Below, in pieces: positions 45,141-55,400 of a DNA stretch of 64,000 nt. Under the pieces are notes generated by a model, which saw nothing but the letters and a program-made list of their open reading frames with translations, made no database searches and was not told the origin of the DNA. Position numbers and translations under genes: made by a program. The first letter of the stretch is position 1; each line of letters opens with the position of its first letter. Source of the DNA: Bilabrum cf. latius (Eukaryota > Bigyra: Bicosoecida > Bigyra > Bicosoecida); the NCBI GenBank assembly GCA_965178125.1, contig OZ237735.1, positions 2,232,001-2,296,000 of the forward strand, read 5' to 3'.

Positions 45141-46172
45141 TCAGTGCAGCGTGTCTGGGTCGAGCGAAATCCCTGCCCCCTTCCCAACCTCCTCCGAATC
45201 GGCCTCCTTCGCTTCTTGTGCCGGCCCGTCGCTATCGGTGGCACCTGCACCCGAGGCAGCACCGCTGCTTGCAGTCGCCGCGCTGGCTGCAGAGCCCACC
45301 GATGAGGCCCCGTTGCCTCCGGAGCCCTTCCCGCCAGAAGCTCCAAAGGCCCCCTTGCCCCCTCCTAAACCGCCGTCGCCCCACATGTCATCGTCCTCGC
45401 CATCGAGATCGTCGAGGCCGCTACCAAGCCCCCCGCTGCCAAGCCCCCCGCTACTGCCAGAGCCGCCCCCGAACGCCCCGCTGCTCCCAAACCCATCGTC
45501 ACCGTTCTGCCGCCGCTGCCTCGACTCCGTGAAGGCCTTCGCGATCGTTTTCTTCATATCGTCGTCGCCGTCTTCATACATCTGCTTCATCATATCCATG
45601 ATGCTCGCGGAGGGGTCTTCCTGGTCCTTCTTCTTGTCGGCCTTCCCGGCCGTGGCCCTGGCGGCCTTGCGCTTGTCCACCAGATTCATGAAGTGCGACC
45701 ACTTGTCCGCTTTTCGAAGGAAGAGCGTGATCTTGTCCTTCTTTACCTTGAACTTGCTATTCTCAGGATCAATATCCTTGTCGAGGGGGGACTGAAGCAG
45801 CCTGTAATTCTTGCCATGCAGCCCGAGAACGCGTAGATCAAATTTTGATTTAGTGCAGTCTAGCTTGATGGAACCCTCAGGCAGCTCATGGACGCCATCC
45901 AGGCCACTCAAGATGTAGACTTTAACATTTTTATCGTTCTAGTCCCATGCAAACCTTTCGATTGCGACGAACTCCGTTGCTGGTAGCTCGGTGTGCGCAG
46001 GCCTGGTTGAAGCTGCTGCTTCGGGCTTTTTGTCCTATGGGAGCACCTGTATCTCCTTGTCGATGTCGAGTAGCAGAGATTCCAGCCTTTTACGAAGAGA
46101 TACGCTCACCGTTTCCTGGATGATGGAGTTCAACTCCCTCCTCTGGTCTGCGGGTGATTTGGAAAAATCCAT
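45141..46172 (-). CDS. CACYBP: Calcyclin-binding protein homologue (CacyBP/SIP) with Gly/Ser-rich tail
   Basis: This gives 343 residues from ATG 46172 to TGA 45143-45141, with two TAG codons (46035-46037, 45939-45941). The N-terminal helix pair (about residues 1-60) suits the CacyBP dimerisation/Siah-binding part. A CS domain (about 75-175) begins F-A-W-D-Q-N-D-K-N-V-K-V-Y. The SGS domain follows with D-P-S-A-S-I-M-D-M-M-K-Q-M-Y-E-D-G-D-D-D-M-K-K-T-I, nearly the family signature. The TAG at 45939 is the conserved Gln of W-D-Q-S in animal CacyBP. CacyBP links SCF/Siah-type ubiquitin ligases to substrates and binds S100 proteins in animals. The last 115 or so residues, Gly/Ser/Ala/Asp-rich, are an extension absent from the human protein of about 228 residues. 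The gene is divergent from spermidine synthase. Confidence 0.92.
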
Positions 46173-46433
46173 GGACGCGTGGCACGCAAGTGTACGTCCA
46201 CGTAGTCCGCAAGATTGAACCTCAATCTAAATACCATACCAGCGGCTTATTCTCACCAGCAAGATCTTCCATGTTTCTGTGCGAGGCTCCTGGTGAGAGC
46301 GCTGTAGCTTATGAAGGAATGAAAACAATTTTTCGAGTTGAATACCTGCGAACCGCATGGAACGTTCGGTTTTCGGTTCGCGGCAGACAACCTTTTCGCC
46401 TGTGATTTACTGTAGTGCCTCCGTACTTTCGCC
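46173..46433. promoter_or_regulatory. Divergent promoter region, CacyBP / spermidine synthase
   Basis: This is a 261-bp space between outward start codons, more AT-rich than the flanking genes. No named promoter element is clear. Confidence 0.4.
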
Positions 46434-47934
46434 ATGGCCGCTGTTTCCTCTAGTAAAGAATCATCAAGTGCTTCCAAAACAACTGGGAGCTCGTCAGCAC
46501 TGCCAGGCGTCCACTTGGATGGCTGGTTTGGAGAAGCAGAGCTGATGTGGCAAGGTATGGAATTCCCGCGAGGTGCACTGGGTTGATCCTCCACCTGTGA
46601 TCGCATTCTACCACTTGATTTGCTTAGTTCTTGCGTTGCAGGGCAGAAGACTTGCATCAAGGTTGAAAAGACCTTGCACTCGGAGACGTCCGAGTTTTAG
46701 CAGATTGATGTGTTCCAGACGCAGGATTTTGGACGGATGCTGGTGCTGGATGGCGCCATTCAATTCACTGAAAAGGATGAATTTGCGTACCATGAAATGA
46801 TGGCAGGGATTCCATTCAATGCTCACCATGATCCCCGCCGCGTTCTGATCATCGGTGGGGGGGACGGCGGCGTAGCTAGGGAGATCTTGCGATACCCCAA
46901 CGTTGACAGCGTAACCCTTTGCGAGCTTGACCCGCGAGTCACAGCTGTAGCAAAGTCGTATTTCAAGTCAAACACTTTGTTCCCAAAACGCGAGGGAGTG
47001 TCGTCGGGCCTTGAGGATCCCAGGGTCGAGGTAGTCCACAAAGACGGCTTCAAGTTCCTCAAGACCCAGCCGTCGAACAACTTTGACGTCGTTATCGTGG
47101 ATTCTAGCGATCCAGTCGGTCCAGCAGAGGTGCTGTACTCCGGCGAGTTTTACAAGGAGTGCGCCCGGGTGCTTGGCCCCGGCGGGGTCCTTGCCACCCA
47201 GGGCGAGTGCACCTGGATCCACATGGACAAGATCAAGGAAATTCTGGGCAACCTGAAGAAGGCTTTCCCCCTTGAGGTTGACTACGCCCAGTTTTCCGTG
47301 CCGACGTACCCATGCGGCCAGATCGGCATGGCGATTGGCTGCAAGGAGAGGCCTGGATACACGGCCTCTGTCCTTGCCGGGCTCGACCCGGCCAAGCGTG
47401 AGACTGCAGTGCACGTGCCTTTGCGATCGATTGCTTGGTATGTTTGCCGCCATATATCACCCGACAGTAGTGCCCTAGCATCTTGCATGGAGAGTGACGA
47501 GTGTATCGGACTGGCTATGCCGGGAGGCCCGCGTATCTGAATGACGCTTGTAACGCTTAGCGCAACCTCTTTTATTAGCACCTTGTTGCTTCACATATCA
47601 CATCATCGCAGCGGTAAATGTGCGCTTTGGCAAGCGGGAAATGCTACCGCACGTGGCGTACGGCCAGCGATTCTACACGCCGGTGATGCACATGGCCTCG
47701 TTCGTGCTGCCCAAGGCCACGAGGAAGCACCTCGAGCCCATCTGCGGACCCAACGGCAAGCCGCCCAAGCCTATCCAGCTCGGTGTGTCGCTGCAAGGTG
47801 CTACCGTTGCTGCTGGCGTAGCCTTGGCTGTGGGTGCCGTGGCTGGGGCGGCTGCCGTTTACTTGACTGGGCGGGCTGGCGCTGCAAAGGGCGGTAGTAG
47901 CGGAGCATCCGGCAGGTCTGGAGGCCGATCGTGA
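46434..47934 (+). CDS. SPDS: Spermidine synthase with hydrophobic C-terminal tail
   Basis: Exons 46434-46554, 46642-47397 and 47612-47934 give 399 residues, stop TGA. It transfers aminopropyl from decarboxylated S-adenosylmethionine to putrescine, making spermidine. Visible motifs: L-V-L-D-G-A-I-Q-F-T-E-K-D-E-F-A-Y-H-E-M (substrate-binding entry), I-I-G-G-G-D-G-G (nucleotide site), D-S-S-D-P-V-G-P-A with the catalytic Asp, Q-G-E-C-T-W, and a final M-H-x-A-S-F-V-L-P matching the family H-x-A-A-F-x-L-P. The TAG at 46698-46700 replaces the invariant Gln in S-x-Y/F-Q. After the enzyme core, residues about 355-380 form an apolar Ala/Val/Gly stretch and then a short basic end, like a tail anchor; this is unusual for a cytosolic enzyme. 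The third exon was placed by phase and the P-V-N continuation seen in plant enzymes. Confidence 0.93.
46555..46641 (+). other. Intron 1 of spermidine synthase (87 bp)
   Basis: Donor GTATGG, acceptor TTGCAG. It joins M-W-Q to G-Q-K, as expected for the family start. Confidence 0.85.
47398..47611 (+). other. Intron 2 of spermidine synthase (214 bp)
   Basis: Donor GTGAGA, acceptor CGCAG, phase 1. It gives D-P-A-K-P-V-N-V. A later GTATGT donor at 47438 has the wrong phase for the only sensible third exon. Confidence 0.75.
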
Positions 47935-48216
47935 GGCGAACCCGCGCAATATCTTTGATGAGCAAAACGTAAGTTTGTATTTCTATTATGACCAGGGAGC
48001 ATAGTCTCGTGTAGGCGACGGTTGGCTGCAGGCTTCCACAGCTGCACGAGCTGGAAGCTGGTTGGGCAGTGCTGTGGAACTTGCGAGCTGAAGTGCATCC
48101 ACGAGAGCTATTGTTCTGTTGCAAACGTAACCTTTTGCTTGTTTACAGGAAACACTTCTACAAGTGCGTATGTACGATTCATCGCATGATTATGTCCACG
48201 GGAGACCGACAAACTC

Positions 48217-51200
48217 TCAACCACCTTTGTCTGCCTCGCCACTGCCTTCCTCAGGGTCAAGCACTGCCCCGAGCCCAGCCATTGCCTCCCGGAGTGACCG
48301 AACCGCCACAGCATCCAGAACCGGAGCCTGCAGGAGCCTGGGCAGCGCCTCGGCCCACGCTTCTTGCACCGATGCAAGCACGCGAGCATCTACTTGAGCC
48401 GCACGGCGCTGCACCTGGAGGCACTCCCGGCAGTACGGGGGCAGCGGCAGAGACGAATCCTCGACGTCCTTGGCCTGGCGTTCCTCATTGCACTGGCTGC
48501 AGTAGTAGTCCGCTGCAGGCGAGTGGGACACGGCGCGCGTGATGGCGAGGCCGAGTTTCTGCACGAGGCCCGGGCCAAGCTCCACGAGGAGCTGCCTGGA
48601 TATCTGCCGTGTCAGCGACAGCGACAGACGGCTCGTTAGTCCGGGCAATGCGGCAGCGACCAGACGCTGCACGGCTCTCGGCACAGCCTTCTTGAGCACG
48701 TTTCTGGTCACTCCCGCCGCAGCGGCCGCCGGCAGCAACCGCTCCAGCTTGTCTGCTGCAACGCGCGCCGAGCTCAGCAGAGCTCCGCCCTTCAAAGACT
48801 GAGAGATTTCATCCACGACTCTAATCTCGATGTCCGCCACCGGGTCGCCGGCCTCCGGGGCGAGCTTTGCGCCGGAGCTACTCCTGGCACCTGCAGCGGC
48901 GGCTGACCCAGATGCCGCTCTGATTCTAGAAGTGCTCCTGCTTGACGCCTGCAGCAGTGTGGCAGGCAACGAGCCAGAGCTCCCAGTGTACTTGTCGTAC
49001 TCATATACCTCATGCTGCGGAGCACGATCATCGGGTGCGAGCGCGGTGTCTCCATCGACACCCGGCATGGTTCTCACGCTCGAACCGCCCAGCGGTTGGG
49101 AGGGAGCCTCAGCGGAGCACTGGCAGGGCTGCCCGTCCTGGGTGCGACCCACGCTCACCCCTGCGAATCGCTGCGCACCTGAGAGAGCTGGGTTCCCAAC
49201 CGGCCCCTGAGGGCACGAGCAAGGAGGTGGCTTCTAGGGGCCTGGGCCAGCCTGCTTAGGGAACATGGCGACGTCTGGGCCCGGTGCCATCAGCGGCACA
49301 CTCCCGGAATTCGGCACCATGATCGGGGGAATGATCAGCGGCATGATCAGCGACATGATGTCAGCGAACGGCTGCCGCACGACGTTGACCAGGATTTGCA
49401 GGATGATTTCTGGGGCCACGTTCATGATGATATCCACGATGCAAGCGAATGCCTCTTTGCTGGCAGTACCCACCCCGAGCAGCCCCGCCACACTCGCGTC
49501 AGTTTGCACCGATAGTAGAGCCATGGCTTTGTGCGGGTTCCCGTCGGCTGCCACGGACAGTGCGTGCTCGGTAGGGTGCCTCCAAGATCCGCTGCCGCGC
49601 CCGGATCGCTGCTCCTTTAGCCAGCCAACTACAACGTCGCCGTTGGCTGCGTGTGCGGCATCCGAGCCATTGTATGCCACTCCACGCGACTGAATTGCAT
49701 CGCGCAGACTGTTATGACCAGAGCCGGTCTCGGAGTGCAGCTGCAGCAGCACAGCATGGGCTAGCGTGACGGCAGCATGACGTTCATGATGCCGCGCTGC
49801 AGTGCCGCCGGCCGCAACTCCTTGCTGTAGAAGCGAGGCCGGTGCCAAATTCCCGTGGACCAGCGCGGCAGCCTTGCCTAGCTAGGTACGAGCGCGCGTG
49901 CTAGCAGCCTTCACGGCCGCATCGGCTGAAGTGTCCACGGCACCGTGTGACAGGACGCTGGCCTCTGCTTGCGCTCGCAGCACCGCCTTGCGGCCCTCTG
50001 CGGTTCTCGGCTGCCAGGAGTAGAGCCCGGCTGCATCATCGCCACCAAGATGTCCGTTTTGAGCTGCCGCCTTCTCCTGCGACCCTTGGATGGCCTTGGC
50101 CACTGTACCAAGCAGCGGGCTCGACTGTGACCTGCTGCCTACCCCAAGCGCCGTGGCCTGCCTCCAGACATCTGCCAGGCCCCTGCTCCACCCCGTAAAA
50201 GGACCCTGGTGAAGATACGCCCCATCTTGTTCTGCAGTTCCACTGACCTCTTTCGCAGCACCACGCGAAGTATCGTCCGTGCTGCTTGCCTCGTCCCCTC
50301 GAGAGGCCAGAGCACGCTCGGAGCGGAGCTACCCCGCCGCGAACCGCAGCGCAGATGACCCTCGCAAGGTCGCAGCCACATCATGGGCACTAACAAATGA
50401 GCCTTGCTGCCGCGACAAGGGTTCTGATATGTGGCCGTCGCGTCGACGGGCCACGCCGGACAGGGCTACATCCCCGTCTGTTGAGACGATGGCTGAGGCA
50501 GCAACATCGGCGGCTGGGGCGTCGTGCAATAGGAGCGCCTTGAGGAGCGAGTTGGTCCCGCTCGATTCAGCAAAGGTGCTCATGTTTCCACCGGCATCGC
50601 CATTTCTTTGATCCTACCGGCTGTGGCCAGACGCTGTAGAACGTGGAGGCAGTACCCTTCTGAGTACCTCTACCAGATACTCGACGTGCTTTCCCATGTC
50701 TGCATCCCCAACATGAATAGGATGCAACAGGCCTTCTCGAGTTGGTCGCGGCTCCGTCGCACCGTCCACTCCAGGACGCTCTGCCGGTGCATCGTTTGGC
50801 GGAGTCGTGCCGGCCTACCTGGAAGAGTCTGCCCTGGTGGCTTCACCCTGACCAGCTGTTTCAGCGCCCTGGCTCGACCAGGAGCGGTGCACTGCCACTG
50901 CCCAATTGGCGTGGTCCTGGCCTGCCTCTTGCCAAGCGCCCACGGTGGCAACGAAGTCCGGCTCGTCGTGCAGCCAAGACCCGACTTCTAAAAGGGCAGC
51001 ATCATGCTAGCCACTCTGATGCTCGCTGGATGCGTCGTCCGAATGCTCTGCCCAGGCGCGATCGGGCTCACCCAGAGAGCCCAGGGTTCGCATTGATTCG
51101 TCCATCTCGGCTGCCATAGAGTCTACGAAGGACTTGGCAGTGACCACTGTCACCGAATCTCCTTCCGTCCACGTACCAACGATTGGATCGGTAGCACGTA

Positions 51201-52353
51201 CTGCCCCAGGTAGCCCCCCGTCCTCCGGAAAGGCGAGCCGTGGGGCAGCTGGCGGGTCCGTTCGAAGCCCTGCAGTTGACCTCTGGGCAGCATCGATCGA
51301 GAGCAGTTTGCGAGACCCGGGATCTTTCTTGGATTTGCCGTGCTTTTGCTAACTTTTTTGATCGCTTTGGTGCTTCCCGTTCCAAGCAGCATGGTGCTGG
51401 TGCTTGTGACCCTGCGAGCGAGGGCATTGCCGCGGCGCGACGAGCATCCATCGTCCCGAGCTGTCTGGAGGCGAGCGCGGGATCGAAATTCCGCGGGATC
51501 TCGGCAAGAGAGGAGGTTGGTGCACTCTAACAGGTCCAGACGAAAACAAAAGAACGTTGTGGCTGTCTGCACCCTTGCTTTGGTCGCCTCGCGAGTCCTG
51601 CTACGCGGTGCTTCTCGTCCGGTCCCATTTGAACCAGCAGGCGCCTCCGGAGCGAATATGCCGGATTGGCAAGGAGAGTTTAGAAGATTCGTTCGTATTG
51701 CCTAGTCTATGGAGAACGTCGTCTGCCTCGGGTGCCGATGGGGCACCTGGCGTTGACTTCCTGTTGTCGTCGAGTGCTCGGGCAAGGTTGACATTTTCCG
51801 AGAGCATCTCCGAAATAGTCAGTCGACCGACTTCTCCGAAATAAAGGTGTTCAGTTTTATCCATATTCCCGGTCAGGGCCAGCAGGGTGTTCATTGGTAC
51901 CCTTTCTGGAGTTTCCCACGGAGTTGCGAATACAACATCAAACCATGCTACCCTGCCACTTTCTGGACCGATCGCACTGCCAGCTATCGAATGATTGCAT
52001 CCAGCCTATAGAAGAAGTTGCGAATTGGAGACTGGGGCTCGCACGTGCCGAATCCTATTGAAGTGAAACGACTTTGTCACTACGGAGGCATTCGATCTCG
52101 TCCCGCACTGCATTTTTCCAGTAAACTCCATGCTGGCACCAACGATTGGATTTATACTACTCGACATATGCCCCAAACCGGGTTGATCTGGACCTAGGGC
52201 ACATCCTAGTCGCAAAGAGGCCTCCATTCGTACTTTGCTGATCCAATGCGAAGGTCCTAGTGTCACTGGACCGGCCGGGATGCAGTCAATATCAGCATGA
52301 GCGCCGACCGACAATACACACAAAGCACCGAATAATACCAGACTTAAGCTCAT
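48217..52353 (-). CDS. Large secreted protein of an uncharacterised family with D-Y-Y-C Cys module
   Basis: This gives 1,378 residues from ATG 52353 to TGA 48219-48217, through nine TAG codons (52006, 51601, 51349, about 51015, 50815, 50612, then 50329, 49882, 49234). A clear signal peptide (M-S-L-S-L-V-L-F-G-A-L-C-V-L-S) precedes a Cys-containing, strand-rich first 200 residues. The middle is Ala/Ser-rich, with a His-rich patch near 51390 and a W-rich patch near 50880-50960. Near 49270-49480 is an amphipathic Ile/Met/Pro segment, then helices of the type R-L-S-L-S-L-T-R-Q-I-S, then S-P-A-A-D-Y-Y-C-S-Q-C with a second C-x2-C. I recall similar L-T-x-x-L-T and D-Y-Y-C-x-Y-C endings in unannotated proteins of algae and oomycetes, function unknown. 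It converges with spermidine synthase (282 bp apart) and starts 141 bp after the HECT gene. Confidence 0.75.
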
Positions 52354-52494
52354 TTCTCGCGGATTGAATTCATGTAGCAAGCGAAAATATGGAGCCGGCA
52401 CCTACGGTGAACTTCAAAGGAACGTTCGATATTCAAAGCTTGCTTCGCCTGTTCGGCGCCTTGAATCTGCACATTCCAAATCAAATTCGTGTTT

Positions 52495-55400
52495 TTAAGA
52501 CAAGTCAATCAGCCCGGCACTTCCCACTACGGCCTCGTTCAGCTTTTCCCGCAGCACCATGATCGTTGAGTAGTCCGGCACTTTGAGCAGGTGCGAGCAC
52601 GTGCTGGCGCTGGGCAAGACAAGATCATGCGGGTTGAATTCGTTCTCAGCACCCTCAGACATGTGACGAGACACAAAAGCACTTGGTGGCCTAGATAATC
52701 CTGCAGTGCTTTTCCCACCGGCCGCGCCGGAGCTGCCGCTGCTGCTGCCGCTGCCGCTGCCGCTGCCGCCCGCGCTCCCATGCGGCACCGCAGGCGCGGG
52801 CAACTCCACCACCCGGCCATCGAGCCTGATAAGCTCCCCACCATTCATCCCAACCCTGATCCAACGACCATCTGCACTCCTCACGCGGCGACCACCCAGC
52901 TCCTCCGGGTCCTCGTCCTCATCAGAGTCATGGCCGTCGCCATCCTCGTCGTCCTCGTCCATGTTGCCACCTCCAGATTCGTCGCTTTGCACATCGATCG
53001 GTTCAGCAGAGGACGCGACCCCTCCTGCTGCGCCCCGCACCTGCATAGACAGCCACTACGGGAGCTCCTTCGCACCCACCGTGAGTGGGGGATCCAGAGC
53101 AGCTAGTCCGCCGGGCGGGAGGATGGGGGACCCAGTGGCGAACTGCAGGAATGCGCGGCGCTGTAGCTGGGGCATTTCCATCATCAGCTCTCGCACGTTC
53201 TTTACCACTGAGCTTGACGTGAAGTAGGGCGGCCTAGCCTTCACGTGCTCTTCAAGATCCTGCAGCGTCCAGTGCACGGTGCTGCTTCCGCACAGGATCC
53301 GAACCATCTCTTGAGCTTGCAGGAGCGGAATGGCCGGGATTGACATGACGTCGCTCATGCCATCCAGCATTGCCTGCAGCTGAGGCCGGACACCGTCCCA
53401 GGCGATGTGCCGGCCCCAGGCATCTACGTACAGGTCGACGTCGTCCGCAGCCAGGTCGGGATCCTCCCAGTCTGTCTCGGCGTGAGGGTCCTACGGACCC
53501 AGCAGGCACCAGTCTACCGCCTCTGGTGAGGATACTGTAGCCCGAGGCCGTCCTTTAGTGCCCATGATTTCATCGCTGCTGTCATCTTCGTCAATAGCAG
53601 CTGCTATCTCAGCATCGGCACGGACGGGGCTCGAGGGCGCCGAGCTGCCCTGGCTCAATCCCAATGAGCCCTTCCCGCCCGACCTCTTTGGCTGAAACTA
53701 TGAGGACTGAGATGCGCTTGCCTCAGAAGTTGCTTTGGCGGGGGATTCCGTCGTATCGTGCAGACTGCTTGCCGTGCTGCGCAGGTGCTGTCGGCTCATC
53801 GCCTCCCGCACAACGGGCTCCAGGTCGGCTCTGGCGCCTTGCACGTGCATGTTGAGAGACCCGTCGCGATTGCACAGGAAAGGCCTCGATATTAGCTTCG
53901 CCATGCGCTCACGAGCCAGCACCAGCGGGTGGGACGAGGCCAGGGGTGGCGCTCCTTCCCCTCTGAACGGAAGCAGGCTGGAACCAGTCAGGGGTTCACA
54001 CCACTCCAGGTAGAGGTCATCGACGGAGGGACCAGCATCGGCAAGGGCGTTGCTTTTACTCGCGCTAGCGGCGCTTGCGGAGGCACCGTTGCAGTCCTCG
54101 AGCTTGGCTCTTGCCATGGCACCCTCCGCCTTCGCGTTGGCTGCTACAAGCATCTGCTGCATGGATCGCAGCCGCAGTCCTCCTTGAGATGCTGAGCCGC
54201 TGTCTTCATCTACTGGGTCATCGCTCATGGCAGCTGCCGCAGTTGTTTCGATCGTCTTTTGTGGAACAGAAGCAATTGACTCCTTCAAGCTTGCAATCTT
54301 TGCCTCGATCTCTGCAACCTCTGACTTGGCAGCCAGCACGTTGTCAAGAAGCTCAACCGCTGGCGAGCCACCCAACCTGACGTGCGCCTTGACTAGCGCA
54401 AGCTCATCTCGCCTCGAAATCACGCCAGCAGTCTTGGCGACGCGCAACTTGTGGCGCACCTCAGCGGCCGCCAACAGGCCCGAGCCGACCGCGGGGTAGT
54501 ACTGAGTCAGCACTTGCTTCACGAAATCCCGCTCGAAGGCAGGGTACGTCAGCCTCCAAGGGCCCGCTTCGCTCCCTTGATCGTCACCAGGCACACGCAA
54601 GCTGTATAGTCCCTTCCAGCCCCCAGCTCGCGCCATGGAGGCGAGCATGCCCTTCACAGAGTCTTCCCTTGTGGCAGTGATTCCATGTTCACTTGCAATC
54701 CCAGCCAGCATCATCATGATCTTGATGGCAAGAGGACTCAGCTGGATAGGCAGCACCTGCTGGTCCATCATCGCTCTCCCAACGACTCTGCCAAGCGACC
54801 GAAAGTGCGCTTCGACGGCGTCCCGCGCCCGAGAGAATGGCCTCACAGGCAATGGCGCTGGAAACAGACCAGCAGGGTGAGACGCGACAGGATCGTCCCA
54901 TTCATCAATGCCAGGCGGGGCGTCGTTTGCCACTGCGCTACGATCATCTTCGTCACTCATGGCGCCCATGGTTGCACCGGCTGCCGTCGCAGAAGCAGCC
55001 GATGAGCTCGCTGCCGATGAGCTCGCTGCCGATGAGCTCGCTGCCGATGAGCTCGCTGCCGAGGAGGCCTTCGTTGGTGCCACTGCGCTCGCCGGGCCCC
55101 CTTGCGTGACGCTTCCAGTGGACGCGGCAGCGGTGGCTGACTCGCTTTGGTCTGAATGCCACAGCCGCAGGATCTACGTGGCCTTACTAGACTCGGATCG
55201 TCTCAATAGAGACTCCCATACGGTTGGAGTGACATCAGGGTGGGGCAGGGCACGATACCCGCTGGCATACCTGCGTAGTCTGAGCTTCAGTGCTGATGGC
55301 TTAGGATGAGAGCTCTACGCTACAGATTTCGATACAAGCTCAGGCTACTCCTCAACAGCTGCAGCCTTCGATGAACGCCTGCGTTTCTTCGTGGGCCGGC

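Noticed and set aside
47438-47540. Spermidine synthase reading on to TGA at 47538
   Set aside because: That tail has no family similarity, whereas splicing at 47398/47611 gives the expected C-terminal H-x-A-S-F-V-L-P motif in phase.
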